This document shows positions 46,349-57,381 of a stretch of 64,000 nucleotides of DNA, piece after piece. The notes under the pieces are model-generated. The model made no database searches and was not told where the DNA came from. It saw only the letters and a program-made list of their open reading frames with translations. The stretch is from Nymphaea colorata. Taxonomy: Eukaryota > Streptophyta > Magnoliopsida > Nymphaeales > Nymphaeaceae. Where the stretch lies: positions 1 through 64,000 of the forward strand of contig NW_022205108.1 of NCBI RefSeq assembly GCF_008831285.2. Reading direction: 5' to 3'. The stretch's first letter is position 1. Each line of letters begins with the position of its first letter. The position numbers and the translations under genes were made by a program.

Positions 46349-47125
46349 TCAAATGAAATCAAAGTTTTATGGTTTCCTAAGATTATATGTTGAAAGCAGA
46401 TTTTCATTTTGCCATGGATCATTATCATATGATATGAAATCTTGATAAATTGAATTGGAATGAGTAGATTAATCAGGATTGTAGGGGAACATTATATTTT
46501 CGTATTTTAGCTCTTTGAGTATGGGCGTTAAATGGTCGATATCAGCAGGGCCTCCAACTAAGATCAACGCTGTATCTGGCCCAGCAGGAGGCATAAACGA
46601 CAAATATGTGAGCTGTGATGATCCGAAAGGCCCCACCCATCCAGGCTTCAGTTGCGCACATTAAGTTGCAATTTAGCCTCTGCTGCTCGGCTAAGTGCTA
46701 AACTCCTCCAAAAAAAGAAATGACCAGGCTAGCTTCCCACCCAAAGAAGACTTAATGCGGTTTATTGTCGTAGCTCGGCATTAAGGAGTCGATAAGGTTG
46801 TAAGCTCCGTTATCCAGACTCAAAAGCAATCATACCATATGCTTGTATTTCTTCAATGGTTTCCCTCCCATTCCAGTCTTCCATAGCCTCTATAGATGTA
46901 TTGCGTAAAGGGCCCTTCAACTCAACAGTCTCATTGTCCTTCTTATACATTATTTACAGCAAGGCTTAGTATGCGATTCGTGAAGGAATTTGGCCATTTT
47001 CTTTCTTAGGTCAGTCACAAGAAAGTCAACCTGCCCTGGCTCATCGATTCTGGAGATGGGATTATAAGGCTTTTGCTGCCATCAATGTGAAGCTCAAGTA
47101 TTGTCCAATCATCAATCCCAGACAT
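46349..47125 (-). CDS. unknown protein, frame-disrupted
   Basis: From ATG 47125 (MSGIDDWTILELHIDGSK) to TGA 46349 the coding sense can be followed with at least four single-base frame changes. Recognisable pieces are RIDEPGQVDFLVTDLRKKM, VELKGPLRNTSIEAMEDW, NGAYNLIDSLMPSYDNK and PPAGPDTALILVGGPADIDH. The last resembles the NAD-binding end of cytochrome-b5-reductase-type flavoproteins (LxxCGPxxM...L..LGY), but a glycine replaces the cysteine and the rest does not match, so I do not assign it. Confidence 0.4.
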
Positions 47126-47407
47126 TTATTTTCATCGGAAGCGCTTATTTATTGTTTCTATACCGAACGGATACATATTCGTTTGAGCTAACTTTTGCTT
47201 TTGCATAAACTTGCCTTGACGTAGTGACTTATTGATTCATGAGTTTGAATTGCGGTTTGATTTCGACTATCTAAGCTGAAGGTACAAGGATTGGCTAAGC
47301 CTAGCTTGAGCCTGATTCCGGATTTGATGGCGTTCCAATACATTTGGCTGATGCTAATTATAATCAGAAAATAATGATCACTTGCAGATATAATAAGAGA
47401 ATCATGA

Positions 47408-49151
47408 TCAATGCTTTATATCTCTAAGCTGCAACTTTATGTTGCTGGCAATGGCAGCCAAGTTGTCCTTCAGCAGGCTGTGCAGGTATTGCTTCTCACT
47501 TGGAGTCAATTCACTCTCATTGACTTCATTGAAGATTTTGCTCATTTCTTACAAGATAAGCTCCACCTTTCTTCCGTTTTTCCTGATTTTCGCTACTCCT
47601 GACTGCTGCTAAGGGGTGAGTTAGGGGCTTGGAGCATCATCCTGAATTTCTTCTATTTCCTCAAGATTTTTCTCAAAGTTTTCCCTCTCTTGTGCTTCTT
47701 TGCGCTCGATCATCTTCTTCTGCTCTCTTTCCTTGATGCTTTCCTCATAGCCCTCCATGATGATGGTCACAAAGACGTTTTGGACTGCAGTGTAGAAGAG
47801 AATCATGAAAAGAATGAGGTAGATTTGTCCAGGTAATCCCTAAGCCCAAGTTTAGAGGAAAGTATCATTGACGATATCACCGTTAAGGAGAGAGAACATG
47901 TGATCACAGACGAGCTGGTGTCTTAGAATTTGTTGTATTTCCAGAAGATAGTTGTCCTAAGAAGACGAAACCCAAGAAGAAAGGCATTACTCCAAGCAAA
48001 AATACCAAAAGGTTGCTCCACGACTTGGATAATGTTGCAGACATCAGATTCAAATTGGGACTGTATCCAAGTACTTAAGAATGGTCACCCAAGCCAACAT
48101 ACTCCCAGACCGATCACAGTTCCTTATGCTCAAAGATGGCCAAACGCTCGTCAATCACTAGCTCCAGCAGAGCCACAAGAGCTCCGAATATTTGGAAGAA
48201 GTTACCCGCGACGATGACGATAAACCAGAAATCGAAGAATTTGAGCTTGTCCAAAAATCCCAGATCTTCCCAATTTTTCTGCCACTCAGTATGGCCTCTA
48301 AACCTTGATTGGCTCATTTCTCCCACTTCGCTTTGGTTGCCAGCTGCTTTCCTCTTAAAATACAGGTATTCTCTTGAGACGAAGTAGACCTGCCTCCATG
48401 ACAAAAACAGACTCAAGCTGGCGATTATGATGATGGCGAAATGGATGCCGATTATACTTTCCCCCTCGTATTCTGTACCGATGCCGGAACATTCAGCCGA
48501 GTTGGCTTAGAGAGTGGCTTCTACGTTGGCTAGGGATTGCAGAGAGTATCCAATGTTGATATCCCACTAAAGGCAATCAGAATACTCATTTGAAGAATTG
48601 GATATATATGTTTTGAGCTTGCTAATTTTGAGATTCATGTTCTCCACTCCCTGCAGGAAGGTCTTAAAGCCCGCTATATCGTCGGGAGAGATGCCCAAAA
48701 CTGTATTCAACTCGTCCAAGTAGGATTAATTAGTACCATTCACCACCATCTTATCCTTATTCTCATCAGTGATCTGCGTATAGTAAACTTAGAGCTCATA
48801 TTGAACGGCGTCGATGATCGAGTACTGTAAGAGAACATCGTTGAGGCCCAGGGTGTTATTGACGACTGAGAAAAAAGCATCTGAATAGTCAGTCAAGGAG
48901 TAGAAGGGGAAAGAGCTGCTTCCATCTTCATCCTGCAGGTAAACAGTCGAGAAGACTTGCTCCTGAATGCGTGTATGCTTGTCCTGGATGGAGACGATAC
49001 GGAGCGCCTGATATGTGCATAGGGCGATGAGCAGAAGATGGAGGACGAATTTCCAAGGGAAACGGTTGAATCGCACGTACTTTTCGAAGGGACTGAGGGT
49101 GATCTTCTCGATGAAGTCCATCTCGATGAGGCTCTCCTTGTGCTCCTTCAT
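47408..49151 (-). CDS. mucolipin-like TRP channel (TRPML)
   Basis: About 582 aa, the size of human TRPML1, after five single-base gaps (two near 48085-48125, then near 48052, 47930 and 47895). The N-terminus MKEHKESLIEMDFIEKITLS is followed by S1 (FVLHLLLIALCTYQALRI), a 250-residue lumenal loop with NxS/T sites, S2-S4, a TRPML-like S4-S5 (GLGVC then ILKYLDTVPNLNL), and S5 (NLLVFLLGVMPFFLGFVFLG). The pore helix reads SLLNGDIVNDTF, matching the SLINGDDMFxTF selectivity region of mucolipins. S6 (IYLILFMILFYTAVQNVF) leads into the conserved FVTIIMEGYEESIKE tail. Mucolipins release Ca2+ and Fe2+ from lysosomes; the location is inferred from the family. Confidence 0.75.
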
Positions 49152-49228
49152 CCAATTAGATTATTTATCAATCACCAAATCATCCCAAAGCAATCATAAC
49201 ATGCATAAACCTAGTGAATCACGCACCA

Positions 49229-51488
49229 TCAAGGACGATTTCCTTCAGTGCTTCGCTGTCTGTTCTCCTTGTTGTTGCCCTGGCCTGGCCCTCTATTTCT
49301 GGGGGGTTCTGAAACAGGAATAGGCTCGTAATCGTCAGCATTTTCTTGCATGAGTTATTCGAAAAGCGCTCTTTGGTTGAATTTGAAGTTTTTTTCAAGG
49401 TATTCGTTGAAGCCAGCGATGGAATCAATGTTGTTGTTGGCGCATTTTTTAAGAATCTTCAGATCTACATAATAAAATTCATACAATGCATGTTCTTTTT
49501 TCTCAATTTTTGGTTTTCCTGCTTCAGCTATTGAAGCCTGCTGTCCATCTTTCTTGCCTTTTTATCATCATCTTTGCTGCGCACACCTGATTAGCGCCTG
49601 AATCCACCTGATGATCCCACATTGCCTCCTAATTCTTCTCCTCTTCTCAGCTCATCTAATTTCGCCTGCAGCTCGTTGATTTCTGCATGCAGTTCGGTGA
49701 TTGTGTTGAGATAGTGATTCATATCGATTTTCATCGTGAGGATAGTTGTGCTAAGGCTTACAACTGTGCCGATAGTGAAGGGGTGGCTCAGCAGGCCTGA
49801 CTCAGGTGGGCCAGTTCGGCTGATTTCGTGGAAGCTAAGTTGATTTTCACTTTGCTTTTTGTGTTAAGTGTTTGTGTCATTGTTCCGCTTTACACTTCTA
49901 AGACGTGGTTATTCCCTTTTATTATCTATTTGCTGACTTTTACTCTCTTCCTGTCCGATCATCTCTTGTAATTTGGCTAGTTACTTTTCATACTTTTCAG
50001 CCCGGTCAAGCAAAACTTTCTCATTCTTTTCAAGCATAACTATCCTTTTGTTTCGCTTTTCGATAGTTTCGTTGAGGTTGAAATAGTAAGTTTGAAGTTT
50101 TTATTTTCATTTTATATCAAAGCTATGCTTTCCTGTGATTTTTCGAAGAATATGTTCTTGTTAGCTTTCTCTTTTTCCTGCTCTCCTTTGTAGTAATCAA
50201 TAAGGCCAGTATGGTGCCTATTCTCATTTTAAAGAGCAAATAGTCTATGCTTACACTCCTCAAGCTCTGCTTACAGGTCTCTAATGTGTTGCTTGCTTCT
50301 CTATAGCTATCCATTTCGAATCGTTAACTCTTCTTCAGCTCTTGAACGCCCAGCTCGCTATTCGTCAAGTAGATCGCAAAGGGATTTGTATCTTGCACCG
50401 TCCTGGCTTCTTGGGGTGCCTCAATCAAGTTTTGGCGAGCTTCAGTTCGGATGGAATTGGCTGATACTCCGAACTTGAGGGTGTTAATAGTTTCAGGGAG
50501 GCAATCATCAGTCTGCTTGACTGTGCAAATGACAACAGTCTTTGAGTTTCCGCTTAAGCATGGCTGAAGGATCCGAGTTAATTTTGAGTTACGGTAGTTT
50601 ACATAGGCCTGCCTTTCGCTGATTGCGCGGATGGCTGTGGTTAACGCTAATAGACTTTTGTTGATGTTTTATGCCTCTTTCTTAAGACTCCTACAGCATT
50701 GGTTTTGCTGATGCTTTCACTACCCGCCAAATCCACCATATAAATGCTTGATTAACAAGCGCTCGTTCTTCTGTGACGGAAGAGAGTGTGACTTTGAAAA
50801 TGGTGTGGCTTCGAGAGGATGAGAAGTTGATGTTATTGCTGGCAAACTTTCTCCGCATTTCTCCTTTTTCATAATGAGAGAGGGCGTCAAATTCATCATT
50901 TACTTCTTGCTCAATGAGGTCCACAACTATTAGATTCTTTTTTCCGTCTTCCCGTAATCCAGGTAGCGCGGTTGTTCATTGTCCAAAAGATCGATGATGT
51001 TTTAGTTGTAGATTTAAAGTAGCTAATGCTCACCTTTGCATAAAGCTCTCTTTCGTTAATCCGCTAAAAAGCTCTTTGATGCACAGTGGAATCAATCCTA
51101 AGCTCTGACTCACACCTTTCATGTATAAGTCTTGCCTGAGCTGGTCTGTCCATATGCCAATACACATGCTAATTTACTATCTCTTTACCATTGTAGCCGT
51201 TCAGCAAGTCGGCCATCACTGGCTTCACTGCATGGTTATATACTTCTTCGTTGTGTGCAGAATCGTTAAAAACTTTATCTATATGGATAGAATGTTACTA
51301 AAGAAATAAACCTCTTTCGTCTTGTTGATGAAGACTTAGCGATCGCTGGAGCCAAGCGCTGGGCACTCGTCCTCACCGACTGGCTTCAGCCCACGAAGGA
51401 TTTGATGAATTATTCGTTCTTCATCACTGAGTTCAAATATAATGTTTATATCATTTGGAGGGAATGAATGAAGAATGGAAACAGCCAT
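49229..51488 (-). CDS. kinesin motor protein, frame-disrupted
   Basis: The N-terminal motor domain is clear although the frame breaks several times: FDKVFNDSAHNEEVYNHAV, P-loop AYGQTSSGKTYTM, switch I NNINFSSSRSHTIFKV, switch II VDLAGSESISKTNAVG, then NINKSLLALTTAIRAIS and NYRNSKLTRILQPCLSGNSK, ending TINTLKFGVSANSI. A 20-nt intron at 51169-51188 lies just before the P-loop. The motor is followed by a coiled coil (ELHAEINELQAKLDELRR) and a Pro/Asn-rich tail. It starts 30 bp from the stop of the carboxypeptidase gene and ends 77 bp from the TRPML start. The motor-first layout implies plus-end movement; the subfamily was not determined (some CENP-E/kinesin-7 flavour in the motor end). Confidence 0.75.
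51169..51188 (-). other. 20-nt intron before the kinesin P-loop
   Basis: On the minus strand GTAAAGAGATAGTAAATTAG. Removing it gives LLNGYNACVLAYGQTSSGKT, the conserved kinesin order. Confidence 0.85.
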
Positions 51489-51518
51489 ATAAAAAAAGGA
51501 AACTATCATGACCAGTGA

Positions 51519-53995
51519 TCACATATCGCTATTTTTAGCGTAAGTAGGCTTGCTGATCTTTGGATTGAAACTTACGATTTACGGTTTGAGAGAATTGATG
51601 CCTGTGATGTTTCTTAAAAGGTATTCTGTGTATTCTTGGCTGATGTTAACTGGTCGGTTGTAGCGCTTGTTTCGAAACTTAGAGTTCATACGTTGCAAAA
51701 CACCATCTCTGGTGTCGCTACCTATGTAAAAAGTAGGTATTAGAGAGGGAGTTAGCGATGGTTACTTCATCACCTTAGGTAGAAAAGATTTTCCTCGGGC
51801 AGTTTAGTTGAGCTTTCGTATAATAAGCTTTGCTCTATGGAGAAAAGTCTTCATCCAGACTCTCTCCATCAGATTCACTCTAATTTTCAGCCTTTTGATG
51901 CAAATTTTTCTGATTTGAGGTTAGTTTTTAAGTTCTGCATAATTTCTCGCTTGAGTTTTGCATAAGTAGCTTTAAACTGGGCAAGTCTGGCAAAGACTGA
52001 GTTGGCTCTATCTTATAGTTGCTCTTGGCTCTTCCTTTTGTGTATTTTCGCTGTTTTCCATCTTGCTGGGTTCTTTTTGCTCCTGGCTTAGCGTTATGCA
52101 TTATTGATTTATTCTTAAAGCTCCCAAGATGGCTCTTCCAAATTACTCCACTATGGAATCCCAGAGGGGCATAGCTGCTATCCTCCTCACTTCCCTTGGG
52201 GTAGTAAAGAGCGTATGAAGTTTATATAGTGTAAGCTGGTACTTTCAGTTTGCGAAAAAAGAATCCTCGAGCTGTATTGTTCTTGTATTCTTCTAATCGA
52301 AAGAAGATTATGCGTAGCTGAAAATACTGCTAACTTTGTCAAGTATTTGGGTAAAATCTACATTCCACATAACTTTCACTGGCAGGAGGGTATTATGGTC
52401 CGTATATAAACTGTTTGGCTGGCTTGAATGACCATGCAATCTAACATCCCAGAAAGTTGACCCATAATCTTCCTTACACTTACGACCTAGTTCCTTCAAA
52501 GCAACAGTTTCAGGATAAAGAGCTTCATCATTGATGTGAAAACTGCGATTGAGATCAGCGCCTAGATAGTCTAAATATGAGTAAATGCATACTGGTGCGA
52601 AAGTTACCGAAAACACTCCATCTGGATTGACCATAGGAACCACTTTCACTACATTATGTTTCAAAAAATCATCAAACTAACTGTTTGTGAGAAGCTATTT
52701 AATGAGGGAATTCACTATAAAAGAACTGCATGTTTCACTCGGATGGATACGAGCTGTAATTAGATAAAGGTTCTGTTTTTGTTTGGCTGGTTGCTGGAAC
52801 GGGCTCCTTTGGTAATAGTGATCATCGGAATGGCCAAGCCAGATAGGGAATAAGTCAGTATTTCCACACGTGCATTAGGGTAAACTTCATAGGATTCAAC
52901 ATCACGCAGTTGATCACTATACGTATAGGGAGGAATAAGACTGACTTCTACACGCTAAGATATGCAAGTTCAAGCTCAAAGGTTAGTTTATTTTTTCCCT
53001 TATCAGTGGTTTAAATATAAACTTCTTAAATACGCTGCCATTCCATGCCTTTGATCCTTCTGTAGACTCCTTGGCCGTTCCTGATCATGGGAAACCTTCG
53101 TTTCATATTGCAAATGTTTATAACTATGTCTTGCTTATCCGCTGTATTGTTTATGACTGTAAAATAGAACCAACTTTGATGTCCCCTTGTATTGGTATCG
53201 ACACTAAGCATCAGATTGTATTCCCAGATGCATCCTTAGTCACGCATTGCAAATTGCAGCTCTCTTCTCCAGCCTCAAAGCTAACCTCTCCTGCGAATTT
53301 GGTTGGCGTTTACTCGGCTTTGACCTGCCACTTGCCCATCTTTGCCCGCAAAACGCTATTATACTTACTACTCATAAAGGAAGATGAGGCATATTTCGCG
53401 ATTTCCTTGAAAGCCTCATGCGTGCTCTTTGCTGGTCGTTTTTTGTAGACAATGTTGAGGACTTGCCCCGTTGGCAGAGACTACTTGATTTTTTGCAGTT
53501 ACTGGTTTTCGTCTGTTCGGATTATTAAATCCTCGCCAATCTGCTGCCTGCGTCTGTAGATTGAAACCTCTTAGTCTTTACGACTGCTGCCTCGATGATT
53601 TCCTCCACGATTGCGCCCGCCCTCGATCGGTCTGCCCCTTTCCGTCTTTGCGCTACGGGCGTGCAGGAGGAAGCTGCTACTTGGAAACCTCCTCGAAGAC
53701 AGTCTTTTGCAAGCTCATGGACTTCATGAACTTCTCAGAGTCACCTTTCTTGCGAGACGTGAGTGGAAGCAACTCCAAAGCTGCAAATTCTATCTCAGAA
53801 TGGTTTACTTATTTTTGGCTTTTCTTTAATAAGAAATCGACGTTTGGCCTTTGATTTGTGATTGTTGGAGGTGGGATTTAGGGTAGATTAGCTTTCGTCT
53901 AAATTTTTAACAACGATATAGTTGTCGTCATTGATCATTTCTGCCTGTTCGAATCCCTCCGCTTCCTCTTCGGCCATCTCGTATCTGCTTCGCAT
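51519..53995 (-). CDS. cytosolic carboxypeptidase (CCP/AGBL, tubulin deglutamylase family)
   Basis: A large M14D-type carboxypeptidase. The family N-domain is seen in MLSVDTNTRGHQSWFYFTVI and GVYRRIKGMEWQRI. The catalytic part contains the zinc-site region (HPSETCSSFIVNSL) and VVPMVNPDGVF, then LGADLNRSF, DVRLHGHSS and a C-terminal catalytic end (YKNNTARGFFFRKLKVPAYT). The N-terminal 250 residues are charged and poorly conserved. A 52-nt GT...AG intron (51722-51773) lies near the end. Several single-base frame changes occur, for example near 53170 and 53480. These enzymes trim glutamate chains from tubulin. The next gene downstream on the same strand is a kinesin, but independent transcription is expected in this genome. 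Confidence 0.8.
51722..51773 (-). other. 52-nt intron in the carboxypeptidase gene
   Basis: GT...AG with a pyrimidine-rich 3' half ending TTTTTACATAG. Removal joins FSTQG to SDTRDGVLQRMNSKF and keeps the frame. One of five introns of 37-52 nt that form a second size class. Confidence 0.65.
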
Positions 53996-54148
53996 AAAAA
54001 TTATAATCTTTGGAAGGGGAAATAAATTCTAAATGCATTAAAATGTATAACTCATTCAAGCATACCCGATCCTCACCCTCTCCACCTCACCCCTTAATTA
54101 TTGCCTTTTCAAGCACAAAGATACGAGTAGATAGCTATATGGGATCAT

Positions 54149-54738
54149 TCAATTATCTTCCTCCTCGTCTCCTGCCTCTTATTTAATGGCTTGGACGTTA
54201 GTGTTAAGTTCTTCCTCGATGATGCTTTTCCGTGGACCAAGTTGTTACTGCAGTTCAAGTGCCAGTCGTTTGGGGATGAAGGGCAGAGTGAGTCCAAGGC
54301 AAATTTCGTTGTTGAGCAATTCGTCAACCAGCTGATCGACATAGGTGAGCTCGTATCTTCCCAAGCTATTTCTGACTCTCAGTTTGCGGTTGTCATTGTA
54401 GAAGGCTCCAGCATTTCAAAAACTCTCGGCGCTTTGACTGTGAGCCTTAGGTAAACAAGCGCAAGGGCGCTTAGGTACTTGAACTCTTGGTCGCCTAGGT
54501 AGAGCAGCACGATGTCCTCAGTGAGTCCCATTTGGAGCATTTTGAAGAGCAGGCAGAGGAACTTGGTGGGTTTCTTGGCTCCACCGTAGAGCCCTCCTAT
54601 GCACTTCAACGCAAGCGCCTTGTCGATGAAGGTCTCAGCGTTCAAGGCGAAGCACTCCTCCTTCCAGTAGCGCGAGTTGAAGATGCGGTTGCGGGTGGTC
54701 TTGTCGATTATCTGGGTGGCGTTCTTGGCCTCGCTCAT
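54149..54738 (-). CDS. PRP38: pre-mRNA splicing factor PRP38
   Basis: 196 aa with one missing base at about 54402 (CCTT for CCTTT). The PRP38 core is unmistakable: RNRIFNSRYWKEECFALNAE, then ALKCIGGLYGGAKKPTKFLC, LFKMLQMGLTEDIVLLYL, EFKYLSALALVYLRLTVKA and FEMLEPFYNDNRKLR. PRP38 is a tri-snRNP protein needed to activate the spliceosome. The C-terminal acidic end (QEAGDEEEDN) is short and lacks the RS tail of animal PRP38B. Notable in a genome whose introns are only 20 nt. Confidence 0.9.
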
Positions 54739-54828
54739 CGCTTCTATTATAAATCAATAGTAGACCAGAGTGGCTACTCAATGATAGGGAACTTATCGAT
54801 AAAATTTGACGTGATAAGATTATATTTA

Positions 54829-55773
54829 ATGTAGGGAAAGACCATAAAGCCCTTGAGACTCTCTGCCAGCATCATCTTGCCCTTTGGAGACTCTCCAGAA
54901 GAAAGCAAGAAGATCCTGATGCTTCTCCGTAAGCCTCACATGTCTTTGAAACTCAGTTGTTTTCCCTGGCGGTGTCTGCGATAAAGAGGACGAAGCTTTT
55001 ACCAGTCACTTTCCAACATTTGCTAAAATATCAGCAGTAAGATAATTGCTTGAGTAAACAGGAATCCTATTGCTGCCGCCAGGATTGAGACTGATAATCT
55101 CTCCTAACTGAAAGAGCAATATGCAAGCAGGAAATTTCACAATCTGAATCAATTGATAATCAAAATATGGGAAAAAAACTTAGATAACTTTCTGCCAATT
55201 GCCCGCTTCATCACTCCACAGTTTCCCAAAATGAGTCGCTTGATTGCCTCTTCTTTTTGCCATTAAAAGGAGTCCAACGAATCAACCTGGGCAGCAGCAA
55301 CAGTCTTAGCTAACTTAGCATCCACATAGAGGAAAGCAGCAAATACCTTTGGGCCACACCACAATAGTATCTAGAGATGAAAAAAGCTGGGAAGATTTTC
55401 CTTCCGCCTCCCCAAAACATCATTCTAAACTATTTGGCAAGAGTCGGTGAAAATGCCTTCAAGTAAAATTAAAAATCTAACCATTAATTGGGCAATTCAT
55501 CCAGCAAGGAGTCTTTGCTTTGCCAGGAGACAAAGGATACGATTACTAAATTATGCACAGTATTAACCCAAAAGCAGAACAAGCGAAGAGATCAACAGTT
55601 ATATCCAACAAAAGAAACTAGCACATAAATCAAACCACCTCTTTAGAGTCGAAAACATCCTTCCTACGATGAAGAACAATTCAAAGTAAAATATCTAGAC
55701 TTTCGTTTATCCTCCAGAGCAAGATCTGACAATCCTTTCATACTTGACCCATGAGCCCCGTCCAAGATTGTGA
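54829..55773 (+). CDS. Nudix hydrolase, NUDT19-like, frame-disrupted
   Basis: Signature pieces in order are RLSASIILPFGDSPEESKK, the diagnostic FPGGVCDKEDEAFTSHFP (NUDT19 has FPGG followed by a long insertion before the Nudix-box glutamates), AVRQLLEQTGILLLPPG, PIARFITPQFPKMSR, FDCLFFLPLKGVQ, LWATPQQYLEMKKAGKIFLPPP and VFALPGDKGYDY near the end. They fall in three frames with about five single-base shifts. NUDT19 enzymes hydrolyse coenzyme A and acyl-CoA in peroxisomes or mitochondria. No PTS1-type tripeptide can be claimed because the C-terminal frame is uncertain. Confidence 0.7.
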
Positions 55774-55817
55774 ATGATTAGATAGTAAATACAATATGAT
55801 ATAAAAAATGACTTAAG

Positions 55818-56465
55818 TCACTGTTGGCAGTAGAGGTGGCCGTATTGATAGCAATTCATGCACCGGATGTTTTCACTGTTGTAGAGGTAGTCCGTGTTGA
55901 ACATCTGCTTGATGGGCTCGATGCCCTTCGTCAGGAAACAGCATACACGGCTATGCTTTCGCTTGCACTCCTGACAAAAACTGCCACCGCCCGCAGGACA
56001 CTCGTTGATCACGTGACCGAACTGGTAGCATTGATAGCATACGATTCTTTGCGGACAGCGCTCACTGGAGTGACTGATCGACAGACAGTAAAAACAGCAA
56101 GTCTCCTACAAGCAGGAATACTTGTGGTGGCCTACCTTTTTGCAGCGGTAGCATCGCACGTTGCTTTTGAAGTATCGATACTGTTCTATTTCCTTTTCGG
56201 GTTCAGATGGTTATTCTTGTTCTGCTCGGGATGCTTCTGCGATTCGCGTCTTCCACTTTCATCATAAGGTTAGAGTTGCGTACGGCGCACTGGTCGCCGC
56301 CCAAGATTTGATATGTATGGACATACCGTGTCCTGAGACTCTTCCTTGGAGCACGTCGTCGCTTTGGATGACCTGAAGCGCGGTTCGACCTTGCGAGAGC
56401 TCCTGGAGAAGCTCCTCGATGAGAATGAGCTTCTCTTCTTGGGACAGTTTGATCTCGTCTGTCAT
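55818..56465 (-). CDS. zinc-knuckle protein, AIR1/2 (ZCCHC7)-like
   Basis: 203 aa with a 37-nt intron (56290-56326) and one missing base near 56208. Four to five CCHC-type knuckles are arrayed: CYRCKKVGHHKYSC, CFYCLSISHSSERC, CYQCYQFGHVINEC, a variant CQECKRKHSRVC, and CMNCYQYGHLYC at the C-terminus. Serial knuckles of this spacing are typical of AIR1/AIR2 and ZCCHC7, the RNA-binding subunit of the TRAMP polyadenylation complex that feeds the nuclear exosome. The N-terminal 90 residues are helical and acidic. Confidence 0.75.
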
Positions 56466-56490
56466 ATGTTAAGTAATATCTTACCGCCAA

Positions 56491-57381
56491 TCAACACCAT
56501 TTCACAAATGAAGAGAATATATAAATCAAAGCAAGCACTGCAATTTAGCGAGCAGGTCGCTTGCAGCCACAGTGCCACTTTCGCTTGAGTGAAGAAGGAG
56601 AACTAATTTGTGGAGAAGCGTTGCTCGTTAATCTGTGACGCTGGGTGTAGCTTGAATGGTCCTGGCAATGAACTATTGCCTCAATCTCAAATTTCGCCAA
56701 CTCTACGTTGAACTGAGTTTTCATTTCCTTCGTTTGCTTGCCATGGCAGAACTCCATCCTTCAACGCCCACAAAAGCCATAAATCAATGATTACAAATCG
56801 TTTCTTGCGTCGAAGCCTATATTTCCCAACAATCTTCTAGTCGAAGAAAAAGGCAAATTTCCTCTAAAAACATCGTTATCTCCATTTTTGAAGTAGCATG
56901 CAAAGCCGTAATCTATCAGAAAAACTTGTCTTCTTTTTTCCGCCAGGCCGAACAGCATATTGGCAGGCTTAATATCATTATGCGATATTCCGCTTTGAAT
57001 AAGTAGAGCCAGCTGTGCCAAGATTTGCCTGCCTATTTGTATTATTGTAGAGAGCGCTAATTGTCCGCGGTGATTCATGAGCTATTCCAAGGAAACTCCC
57101 AAACGCTACATTAGCAAGTATTTTGTTTTCGCGTTGAGGTGGCCTCTCCGTCAGTCATTTACATAGTTCCTATGTCCAATACCTAATTGTATAGCAGTTA
57201 CCTGAGGAAAGAGCCGATGATCGATTTTCGACAAAGCGGAAAGAAGAGCAAACTCTTGATCTATGGACTAGCCTTCAAATTTGGCGATTTTAGCTGCAAA
57301 TGGTCCACTTTTAAGAGAGTAGACCCACGAGAAAGCCCCTTCTCCTAAAAATCGGTCCAAAGAGCTAATGTTAATGGACAT
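56491..57381 (-). CDS. CK1/VRK-like protein kinase with an in-frame TGA
   Basis: The glycine loop LGEGAFSWVYSLKSGPF and lysine FAAKIAKF are followed by a 19-nt intron (57183-57201), VLDIGTM, YLLMQRLGVSLEQL, the catalytic loop SGISHNDIKPANML (HND in place of HRD) and VFLIDYGFACYF (DYG in place of DFG, as in CK1/VRK relatives). The activation region continues GNLPFSSTRRLLGN then DARNDLQSLIYGF. One base is missing near 57135. The frame meets TGA at 56761-56763 but stays open and coding-like (MEFCHGKQTKEMKTQF...) to TGA 56491-56493, leaving a normal 25-bp gap to the next gene. Either the stop is genuine and the kinase is 200 aa, or the TGA is a base error or is read through. Catalytic Asp and Lys are present. 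Confidence 0.65.
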
